Origin: Gnetum montanum
Lineage: Eukaryota > Streptophyta > Gnetopsida > Gnetales > Gnetaceae
Direction of reading: 5' to 3'
NCBI GenBank assembly: GCA_015680685.1
Contig: MNCI01033645.1
Span: 64,001 to 84,599 of the forward strand
DNA length: 20,599 nucleotides
The notes under the pieces were generated by a model. It saw only the letters and a program-made list of their open reading frames with translations, had not been told where the DNA came from and made no database searches. The translations under genes and the position numbers were made by a program. Shown here in pieces: positions 1 through 8,694 of this stretch (position 1 is its first letter; each line of letters starts with the position of its first letter).

Positions 1-266
1 ATAGCAAAGAAAACAGAGGGATTTTCCTTTTCAGGTCTACGATGGTGAGGGGAGGATTCAAAGTCCACTCCCTATCTAGCCATCTAAGTTTTTTACATCT
101 AGAAAAGAAGTCAGCATAGCAGGTAGGATATTCTGGGATTTCGAATGCTAGTTGTCCTATGACACTAGCCCGTACATTGTTGATGGAAGTAAATTCCCTT
201 ATGGCCCTTTCGGTCAATGACAATGTATCGTTATCGCCCAGGAGACCACTGTCATTGATGAAGAAT

Positions 267-362
267 CTACACCACAGAAGATAGAAAAATTCTTTATGCT
301 CAACATAAATTTAAACAATAGTTAGCATATTGCAACACTACGAAAAGAAATGAAAAACTTAC
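267..362 (-). other. Intron 2 of the three-exon minus-strand gene
   Basis: A 96-bp intron, a typical short plant size. The donor GTAAGT starts at 362 and the acceptor TGGTGTAG ends at 267. Splicing completes a Gly codon (GG+A) and continues into 88 stop-free codons, which is the best support for this gene model. Confidence 0.65.
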
Positions 363-812
363 CCGCCTGCATAATACATAGTGCCAGGTGGATTCTGGAA
401 GTAGGTTCTGAGATGACAGGCCATGAACAAAGTGTTGTAGGCGTGATAATAGTTAAACATGGGCATCTCCCAGATCCAGTTCAAACACCTCAAACCTTTG
501 GTTCTTTATTCGTGGTCTTGCACCCGCACAGTTTCAATTGTGTCATCTGTGAGAAATGCCAAGATGCTCTGTGTCAAACCAACCAGTAGCATCTCTAAAA
601 TAGCAGCAGCTACATCGCCTGGTAGATGCAACCAGAGGATTATGCTAGAATTACAAAGCAGAAATTGTAAGAACTCTTGTGTGTCCCTTCGGAATCACAT
701 TGCCTCCTCCTTTATACGAGCATGAGGAGGAGGAACATTGGCTGCAGGAACATGTACGCAGCATAGAATCCCCATGATGTCCAAAACGATTAGGACGAGC
801 TTCAACATAATT

Positions 813-1291
813 CTGTACAAGAAAAAAAGAGTAGATTACTATTAGACAAATCATTTAGACATAAAAATTCATCACACGACATTAGGGTTCTCTTGATTCC
901 TAAAACATTACATATTATACTAGAGACGCATAGCCAAAATTACCCAAACCCTTGCAATAGCTCAAGGTCTATCTTTGACAATGGCAATGAAAGCAACACT
1001 GCGTATTACTCCAGCATAACATGCAATTATTACAAGAGAAAAGGAAAAGAAAACAGAACCCTGATTACGCTATGCACAGGTACAATACCTAGACTTTTCG
1101 ATTATATACTACATTTGCTCAATATTACTCAATGTTACCTAAACCGTCATGACGATACAAGGTCCTTCTCCAACAGCTTAGCCCGCATAAATAGATATTA
1201 ATGCCTGACGTAACATGCACATTCAAAATAAATACGACTATGATGCCACAACAAAGATAACAATAGTGCAAGAGGATGAAAGGTGACTTAC
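813..1291 (-). other. Intron 1 of the three-exon minus-strand gene
   Basis: A 479-bp intron. The donor GTAAGT begins at 1291 directly after the coding bases AACCG, and the acceptor AG ends at 813 after a run of T and C. It is AT-rich and holds no convincing extra exon; the short open frames here lie on either strand without conserved features. It is called from splice signals and frame continuity only. Confidence 0.55.
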
Positions 1292-1410
1292 CGGTTGAGT
1301 GGAGTAACTTCCCGAGCCTCGACTCTAGCCTACAAAGCCCGCTGCAAACTCTCCTACACTTCGTCAATCCTCACCAGCTTAGCATTCTTTCCTCTGACCT
1401 TTGGTGCCAT

Positions 1411-2010
1411 AGTTGCAATTGAACAAACCTTTGCAAAATCATCTATTTATGCCTTGCTTCCACTCCCTTTCCACTGTAGCTAGATTCAAACTCGTGATAT
1501 CTATGGTCTGTTTTGAGTATGAACCACTGGTTTATAAATGAAATGTTTGAAGTTAACTAATTTTTTTTGCCCAATCGATGCAGAACTTTCCTGAAACGCC
1601 AGTGTCAGCATGACATGAAACGCGAAGATTGGGCCATTAATTTCGTAGATATCATGTAAATTGTGGACCGAAATAACCCTAAACTAATGCAAGCTTATCA
1701 CCTCGTAATCCAACTGCATTAACTACGGTCTGTAAAAAAATTCAAATTCAATTATTTCGACACACTAGACACGCCACATTGCATATTTCATCTTACTTAA
1801 CAGAAGTCACACACTAGCATCTAGGAAGCCTGGCTCGCCATTTTCTCATAAACCGTGCATATTTGTAATAGTCCACTAAGACCTTAAACTAAAAGATTCT
1901 CTAATATGAAATTCTAACGCAAAGAAAATAAAATCTTATCATTCAACATATTAGCAAAAAAAATAATGTAACAACTTTCGTTAATGGCTATTTTGTAGGG
2001 GAATTCGCAA
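1411..2010. other. Noncoding stretch between the minus-strand gene and Tat element 1
   Basis: No gene was found. The sequence is AT-rich. On the minus strand a TATAAA lies at 1536-1531, about 120 bp upstream of the ATG at 1410, a possible core promoter for that gene. A 16-base match (1876-1891, CTAAGACCTTAAACTA) is identical to part of the tandem repeat downstream of Tat element 2 (12537-12552), so this stretch may contain worn retroelement sequence. No LTR end like those at 8618 and 15918 can be seen here, although element 1 would need a 5' LTR on this side. Confidence 0.5.
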
Positions 2011-5000
2011 ATGGATGAGCTTTATCCGCACCCCTAGCCTTAACAGGCCCATATGGGGAGACCATTAGACAGCTCAATCACACACTAATAGAAACAAACC
2101 CTTCCCTTTGTGACACAACCATAGCAACATCAGAAATATCCCCAGATTGGCCAGAACATCTGGCCCGAACTCTAGACCTAGAAGCTTGTGATGTGACCAA
2201 GGATCCTCTCAACGAGGTCCCTGTTGTTACCCACAAAAGAGAAAATAAAAATATTAGGGTTAGTTCCCTCTTGGACCAATAGATGAAGAGTGGCATAATG
2301 CAAGTGCTCCAAAATAACGCTGCTGTATTTGCATGGTCATACGAAGACATGTTGGGATTAGACCCGAGATTAATACATCATAACATAATTTTAGACCCAC
2401 GCATCAAAGCAATTAGATAGAAGGCATGAAATATTAAGCTAGAAATCACGCTAGCAGTGTTTAATGAATTCACCAAGCTGTATCAGGCTAGTTTCATTCG
2501 TGTGGTCGATTACAAAGACTAGGTGTCCAACATCATAGTTTTCTCTAAGAAAATGGGAGGAATACACATATGCATAGACTTCCGGGATCTGAACAAAGCC
2601 ACAATTAAGGACAATTTCTCGTTACCGAGTGTCAACCAACTGATCAATACAATAGTTGGTCATGTGCTTCTATCCTTTATGGATGGTTTTTTAGGTTATA
2701 ATCAAATTCGTATTAACCCATAGCATTAATTGACCACAACATTCATGACACCCTCGGGCACTTTCTGTTATACTATGATGTCTTTCAGGCTAAAAAATGT
2801 TGGACCAACGTATCAACAAGCCATGACATACATCTTTAGCAATTACCTCCTAGGGAGATTGAATGACTATGTAGATGACATAGCTGTCAAGTCTATAAAG
2901 TCGGAAGATCATTCAAAAGATCTAGAGTTAGTCCTTAAATGATGTTTCAAGGATGACTTACGGCTCAACCTAAAGAAATGCATATTCGGAGTCAAAATCA
3001 GATGCATGTTGGGGTTTGTGGTATCATAGACTGGCATCTGAGTCAACCCCGACAAGGTTAAAGCCATCATTGATTTAATGCCACCTACAAACCTGAAGGA
3101 ACTACGTGGCTTGCAGGGTAGACTACAATTTATTAAGCGGTTCATTTCAAAGTTAACAGATAAATTACATCCTATGCAACATCTCCTTAAGAAGGGTGTT
3201 AATTTTGAATGGACCAATGACTTCCAACATGCATTCAACAACTTGAAGAAAGAGTTGCAACACTTACCAACGATTTTCCTGCCACAAAGGGACCAGCCTT
3301 TTTATATCTATCTAGCAAACTCAAACATGTCTATAGCTGCATTACTTTGCCAAAGAAGGAACGATGGGTCAAACGCCCCTATCTATTATCTGATTCATGC
3401 TCTATTTTTGTTCTAAACGATGTACAATGAAGTGGAGCGTAACTATTTGGCATTGGTTTTCACACTCAAGAAATGTAGACACTATATTTGCTGCAGCCAA
3501 GTCAACATAATTTGCAAAAAAAATGTTCTACAAGCTATCTCAAATAGCTTGTATGAGAGTAGTAGGATAGCTCGCTGGAAAGCTATCACAGCCGAATTCA
3601 ATTTACATTATGTTGGCCAATCATCCACCAAAGGTCAGGCTATAGCTGACCAGCTAGCAACATCACCTATTAACGATCAAGCTACGATAGAGCCAGAATT
3701 TCCAGATGAGCATGTACATAGTTTAAGCTCTATATCAATAGGATTCAAGGTGATGTTATACTTCGATGGAGCTTCTACTACCAAAGGCGATAGTGCTGCT
3801 ACTGTCATTATGCTCTCCCTTGAGGATGTGTGTCCCTGGCTTACCGCCTGGCCTTCCCTTGTATGAACAATATGGCAGAGTACAAGGGGCTCCTTAGAGG
3901 ATTGTTGACAGCCAGGGAACTCAACGTTCAACACCTGGAAATCCGAGGTGATTCGATGCTCATCATCAATCAAATCATAGGGGTCTATGCTTGCAAAGCT
4001 ATGCATCTACAATCCTACTATGATATGGCTAAAGATCTCCTAAAATAATTCATGACAACTAATGCCCAACACGTGCCGCGTAATGAAAACGCTGTAGCCG
4101 ATGCATTGGCCACACTAGCATTAAACATGCCACCACATTTGTCTGCCACTTGGCCCACTTTAATGATGGAATGTACAGACCTTGTCATTCAAGCATTGCA
4201 AATCTCTTCATTAAACAAGGGAGGAATGCCAGAGTGGTACGACAACATTAAGATGTACCTTCCGCATGGCAAACCACTACATGAGCTAACACTTGCACAA
4301 AAATACGTAGTGCACAACCGTGCTAGGCAATACGTCATCATCAGAGATAGTACTCTCTATAGACGCTCTTTTGATGGGGTATTGTTAACCTACATTAATA
4401 ATGACCAAGGATAATGATTAGTTAGCGAAGTCCATGAGGGGTTTTGTGCAGGACATGTATCCCTGCGAGCCATGGCCACTAAAATCAGACGCCTAGGGTA
4501 CTATTGGCCGTACATGGAAAAGGACTACCTTACCAAGGTCAAGACATGTGACACATGCCAGCGTTATGCAAACTTAATACATGTGTCACCTACCAAGTTA
4601 CACACTACACAGATTACTTGGCCATTCCAATGATGGGGACTAGATATCATAGGTCCCATTGCGCCTAAATTTTCTGTAGGAGATAGCTTCATTATCATCA
4701 TCACTGAGTATTTTACAAAGTGGTTTGAGGCTATGCCCCTACGGAAGATTACATCTCAGCAGGTTTGCCATTTCATGTTAGACAATATAGTAACTAGATT
4801 TGGGCTTCCTATGACTATTGTGATTGACAATGGGCCACAATTTAGTAGCATAGAAACCAAATATTTTTGCGATAACCTTGGTATCAGGCAATCTTTTCCT
4901 TCTCCCTATTACCCGCAAGAAAATGTTCAAGCAAAAGCAACAAACAAAGTAATTATCAATCTACTCAAGAAGATGCTCAGCAATAACAAAAAATGATGGC

Positions 5001-5476
5001 ATGAGAAAATCCTCTACATGCTATGGGTGTATCGTATGATGTGTAGGACAGCTACAGATAGGACGCCCTATAGCCTAGTCTATGGATTCGAAGCAGTGTT
5101 TCCCTTGGAATTATAGGTTCCCTCATTGCGGATAGTCCTCTCCATAGTTATAAATTAGACTCAACACAATGAGTCTAGGATCGTGGATTTAGAATCAGTG
5201 GAGGAGAAGCTCATCTAGATGCTTGATAGCATTGAAAGATATCAGGACGAACAGAGACAAAAGAATTGGCAAAATCTACATCAACGACCGATGGAGAAAG
5301 GAGACTTAGTTCTCAAGGCCATTCGTGAACTAGTAGGAAAATTCTCTGCAAACTGGGAAGGACCTTTCCTAGTTGTCGGCATATATGGCAACGAAGCATT
5401 CAAGTTAGCAGACATCAATGGCAACGAACACCTGAACCCAGTGAATCATTTGTATCTGAAGCAGTACTACATCTGA
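2011..5476 (+). pseudogene. pol: Tat element 1 pol polyprotein relic (RT, RNase H, aRNase H, integrase)
   Basis: Reverse transcriptase lies at about 2500-2960: IDFRDLNKATIKDNFSLP, FMDGFLGYNQI, and the catalytic YVDD at 2868-2879. A Ty3-type RNase H region follows at about 3250-3690. A second, archaeal-type RNase H spans about 3750-4130 with D in FDGAS (3765), E in MAEY (3878) and D in GDS (3950). Integrase has an HHCC zinc region (about 4420-4570, CDTCQRY) and a DDE core with D at 4643 and D at 4826; the codon at 4934, exactly 36 codons further on, is AAA (Lys) where Glu belongs. A C-terminal region ends at the TGA at 5474-5476. The reading stays in one frame from about 2049 to 3820, then shifts once near 3820-3840 and stays in the new frame to the end. 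A one-base loss between 2011 and 2049 also breaks the start. More than ten stops, many one transition from Gln, Arg or Trp, make it non-functional. No gag or protease precedes it. Confidence 0.9.
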
Positions 5477-5510
5477 ACATTGACTCATCTCAAACACAAG
5501 GTAACAAATG

Positions 5511-5910
5511 CCCGCTATGACATAGAACTGGAAAAGTTTCAAATGTCCGCTATGACGTAAAACTAGCAAAGTTGTACACATCCGCTACGATGTAAAACTG
5601 GCATTTCTTGCATGCGTCCGCTATGATGCTAAACTGGTAGATTTTCTGACTATCTACCATGACATGAAACTGGAAATGTAAGCACATGTCTACTAAGACA
5701 CTAAACTAGCACAGATTTATCCCTGGTTCATGACATAAAATTGACACCCATAGCCCGGTCTCCTGGGACCATAAACTAGCTTTTCCATCATCCGCTATGA
5801 CTTAAAACTAGTAGCTTTCAGTCTGCCCAGACGTTAAACCGGGACCACAATTTTCTGAGACTTAAAACTAGCAACAATGATCAACCAGGACTCAAAACTA
5901 AAATTTTCCA
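5511..5910 (+). repeat. Tandem repeat block in the 3' untranslated region of Tat element 1
   Basis: About 12 imperfect units of 27-38 bp share a core like CCGCTATGATGTAAAACTGGCA followed by a variable spacer. They begin 35 bp after the pol stop. The unit length is not a constant multiple of three and stops are frequent, so it is not coding. The same repeat family sits at the same place in element 2, so it belongs to the element. Plant Tat and Ogre elements are known to carry fast-changing tandem repeats between pol and the 3' LTR, sometimes seeding satellite DNA. Confidence 0.85.
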
Positions 5911-7087
5911 ATAGAAAATCAATGAAGCAAGAGAGTGTGATCACTCTTTCTCTGCATCCCTACCAGATGTAACAGGTAAGGCTTTGGAAAAGACGCAACA
6001 CCACTACCTCACTAGCATCCTACTAATTCCTTAGATATGCCGAAAGGCATGTTACTGATCCCTTAGAGATGTTGCTATGATAGCCACTCTGTAGTTGCAG
6101 CTCCTAGGATCAACTTGACCACTTGGGGCATCAAATAAATTGTGATCATCCATGGTTTCAGTAGCCTCCACCCATCATCGTCACCAGATTCTAGCTTAGT
6201 AGGTTCACCTGACTGGTTCTTTGCCCAATTGCTGGAGTAAGATGAATCTGACTGTTGTTGGCGGTCTCATGAACTGCGGCATCAACATAGGGACCATTGC
6301 TCTTTGGTATGGTCCCCCTTTCGTGGCCTCTGCTCTCCTTTTCGCTTTTGATGGCGCTTGTTTCAACAGCCTCCCTCCTTAGCGATTAGGACGATTGCTT
6401 TTCCTCTCTGCTCTCTGTTATGTTTTGCAGGTTACTTGTTACAACAGCTTTAATCAAGAATGCATTCATTAGAAGATGAGACATCACGACGTTCTAAAGT
6501 GGCTACTCAAACTAGCCTGGCTTCTTGGGAGTGCAAATCCTATCTCTCCCTCCATCAGATACCTTACTTCGCTTTCCCTTTGCCTTATCCTTATGACCAC
6601 CTTTACCCTCTTCTTTGTTTGTATAGAGTGTGAACATTCAATCAAATTCTTTCGCATCATCATGTCCATAAACTAGCGTAATGCAACTCGCCTAGAGGAA
6701 TGTAATTCAAAAAAAAGAAGGCAAAGCTCGGCAAGATGGATGTAAAAAAATTCATCCAGGCCATGCAGGCATAACACAAATTATCCATGCAAGCCCTTCA
6801 TATGCAGTGTGATGGCATAACTTCTCACAAATACACTTGCGAAAGAACGCCTAATGACTTGTTTGTGAAAGTTTCATGTTCAAATGCTTGAGTCTTCCCC
6901 GAACCTCCCTCCTCTCACTTCTATAAAATCTCTTCTATGCTTTCTTCCCCCCTCCCACCTCACCTTTGCACTTCTAGGTTTGACAGAGTGACATTTGAGA
7001 AATTGTCGATGGACGTTGTTGGTGCCTTTACCTCTCTGGTGTTTCGTATTCTTTGTCGACGTCTTTCGGGCAGGCCCTCTAAACATC
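5911..7087 (+). other. 3' noncoding region of Tat element 1
   Basis: No gene is supported. Short patches match the same part of element 2, for example the stretch with the words gagtgtga, ttactgatcc and agagatgt (about 5933-6080 versus 12664-12800), and cataacacaaat (about 6769 versus 13470), so this is element sequence. A pyrimidine-rich stretch at about 6900-6960 is matched by one at about 13855-13905. Short open frames on both strands near 6480-6680 show no conserved composition between the two copies. Confidence 0.6.
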
Positions 7088-7101
7088 AACAAAGAGGGGC
7101 C
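7088..7101 (+). promoter_or_regulatory. Polypurine tract before LTR A
   Basis: AACAAAGAGGGGCC directly precedes an LTR-like start, TGAAACACC. The matching site before LTR B is AACAAGGAGGGGC. A purine tract ending in G residues next to an LTR start is the usual primer for plus-strand synthesis in LTR retroelements. The role is inferred from position and composition. Confidence 0.6.
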
Positions 7102-7334
7102 ACTGAAACACCATGAAAATTTCGAGGCCTCAACAATTCAGTAAAATATGGTGACTCAGGAAAATATTTGCAATAATCCATGGCTCAGCAAGTTCCTTTT
7201 TTGGTTAAGGATCTGTCCTGCCACGCTGCGCATCACAGTACAAATAAACTTCAGAAAATAGAGTAAGAAAAGGGGTGCACGACAGCAAGCCTTCAACTTT
7301 GCAAGTTCTCTATGTTTTGAAAATCTTAACTTTT

Positions 7335-7674
7335 GGCATATTACACTACATTATGCAAAATGGCGCAAATTCGCATGATGCAGTGTAATGCCAGAAGATA
7401 GTCCATCGCAACATTAGAGATGGAAAAAATTCGAGACTTCGACGACCCAGCAAAATCTCAAGGCTTAAACAACAATCTGCAACATGCCACACATTTCAAT
7501 AAGTTTTTCAGTTAAGGGGCCGATTACGCCACATTATGCAGTGTAGCATAATAAACCCTAGAAGGATTGATCAGAACCAAAGGAAGTGCGGCGACAACAC
7601 TTCAATTTTTTGCAGGTTCGTTGTTTTATGCTGAATTACGCTATGCAATGTAAACTAGCATGACGCAGCGTAAT
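7335..7674 (+). repeat. Inverted-repeat cluster in U3 of LTR A
   Basis: One hairpin pairs GGCAT/TTACACT (7335-7347) with AGTGTAA/ATGCC (7382-7392). Another pairs ATTACGCT (7635-7642) with AGCGTAAT (7667-7674), perfect 8-bp arms. A weaker one lies near 7524-7552. They lie upstream of the TATA box at 7931, like the more regular cluster in LTR B. A role as enhancer or protein-binding sites is only a guess. Confidence 0.6.
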
Positions 7675-7930
7675 ATAAGCAATGACAGAGATAGCACAAT
7701 ACAAGAATCAGTAGTTCATACGTCAAGATACGCTCTCTAGCATATCACAACGTAATCAAAGAATAGCCTATCGCCAAAGATCCAAGAAGAGTGGTTTACG
7801 ATGTGTTATGCTTTAGAGTGTAATGCAGCATGGCGCTACAAGCTTCAAATAGAAACACATCAAGTCAATGGCATCTTATAAGTTCAGGACATGCATCATC
7901 TAAACTGCATTTTTCTCCTGACCCTAACCT

Positions 7931-7938
7931 TATAAATA
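7931..7938 (+). promoter_or_regulatory. TATA box of LTR A
   Basis: TATAAATA occurs about 830 bp after the LTR start, and the same octamer is at the matching place in LTR B. It would set the U3/R border roughly 30 bp downstream and drive element transcription. Confidence 0.6.
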
Positions 7939-8618
7939 CTCTAGTTGACAAAGATCAAAGGGTTGGCAAAAACTTTCCTTAGACTCATAAATTTTCTACG
8001 TGAGTGATTTTATTTCATTGGAAATCGTTGGCAACTTTTGGCAGAGATTGACAAGAGAGCAAAAGAGGATCAGCGATTGTAAGAACATCGGAGGTGATTG
8101 GCAAGAACCCTTGATCAGGAATAGCTGGTTAATGGATATTCTACTTCAGGTCTGACTCTGTTGCACCCAGATTGGCTATAATAAGGTAGATTGACCTTTG
8201 CTTTTTCATCTTTCATCTTTCTTGCTGATTGGCATGTGCTTCATCTAAACCAAAGTCTACCTGTAACCAACATATTTTGTTCATAAGTTAAATCCCAAAT
8301 CTTGGGATTTCATGCTTTCTAAATCCAATCTCTTGTGTCTAGTCTATATGCATTTTGCAATTTCTTTAAATCGTTTATATCATTTTCAATTACCTTCGAG
8401 ATTAACAATATTATATCTCCTCACAAAAATCACCATTTTTCCATCCAATTATTACAAAAATTTTACTGATTAAGTAAGTCCCTATTTGATCAACAAGACT
8501 GTTCAGGGCACCCTGGATTTTTTTTCTCTAGCATGACCCTCGCATCGATCCTAGGCTGGAACTGTGTACATGGACTTCTGCTCGGTATTTCCAGCAACCA
8601 ACATTTTTCGTCGTTACA

Positions 8619-8694
8619 GTACCCACTGTTACTACAAATAGGTATCCCTTGACTAGGCATTCATCTCATTGTAGCAAGTTAAACAAGAATGGAA
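8619..8694 (+). other. Short leader after LTR A with a possible worn primer-binding site
   Basis: Only 76 bp separate the LTR end from the first ATG of pol. The sequence just after the LTR, GTACCCACTGTT, vaguely recalls the GCGCCCACCGTGG-type leader of plant Ty3/gypsy elements, but no tRNA complement can be shown. A TTGTAG about 20-25 bp before an ATGGA start is shared with element 1 (about 1994 and 8669), hinting at a common leader. No gag fits in this space. Confidence 0.4.

Larger units (their letters stand above)
1..1410 (-). pseudogene. 5' part of an unrecognised three-exon plant gene, probably a pseudogene
   Basis: I do not recognise the protein. Three exons read in one frame on the minus strand: exon 1 at 1410-1292 (ATG at 1410, product beginning MAPKVRGKNAK), exon 2 at 812-363, and exon 3 at 266 to the window edge (88 open codons). 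Both donors are GTAAGT; both acceptors follow pyrimidine-rich tracts (TTTTTTTCTTGTACAG and CTTCTGTGGTGTAG). Phase is kept at both junctions: CG+A gives Arg and GG+A gives Gly. Four in-frame stops occur, TAG at 1356-1354, TAG at 1332-1330, TGA at 697-695 and TAA at 508-506. Each is one C-to-T change from CAG, CAG, CGA or CAA. Exon 2 encodes a hydrophobic stretch just after its start and a Tyr/His/Phe-rich part near its end. About 276 codons are visible and the gene continues off the left edge. Intact splice signals with broken codons suggest a recently silenced gene or a methylated repeat copy. The gene model is inference. Confidence 0.6.
7104..8618 (+). repeat. LTR A (3' LTR of Tat element 1 and 5' LTR of element 2)
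   Basis: About 1515 bp. It starts TGAAACACC after a polypurine tract and ends ATTTTTCGTCGTTACA, giving TG...CA ends. It matches LTR B at the start (AACACC then AAAATTTC), in the TATA region, in a TTGGCA-rich leader, and most clearly over the last 140 bp (8475-8618 versus 15776-15918), which share words such as TTCAGGGCACCC and CCAGC. U3 holds several inverted repeats around ATTACGCT or TTACACT. The strong divergence from LTR B indicates an old element. The 5' boundary is less sure than the 3' one; homology continues upstream because internal sequence precedes both LTRs. Confidence 0.7.

Noticed and set aside
893-1201. 102-codon open frame on the plus strand
   Set aside because: It lies opposite the proposed intron 1, has no recognisable composition or motif, and AT-rich introns often hold such frames.
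2909-3241. 110-codon minus-strand open frame, and a similar one at 9561-9779
   Set aside because: Both are antisense shadows of the same conserved RT/RNase H stretch in the two elements.
6484-6669. Possible antisense ORF of a Tat element in the 3' region, with a similar candidate at 12971-13180
   Set aside because: The two candidates do not encode similar proteins although the DNA around them is related, so coding function is not supported.
6922-6928. TATAAAA upstream of LTR A
   Set aside because: It is not present at the matching place before LTR B, and the LTR has its own conserved TATAAATA at 7931.
7017-7103. Alternative LTR start at TGTTGG (7017 and 13963)
   Set aside because: No purine tract precedes either site, while good polypurine tracts lie just before 7104 and 14050; the similarity at TGTTGG is explained by shared internal sequence.
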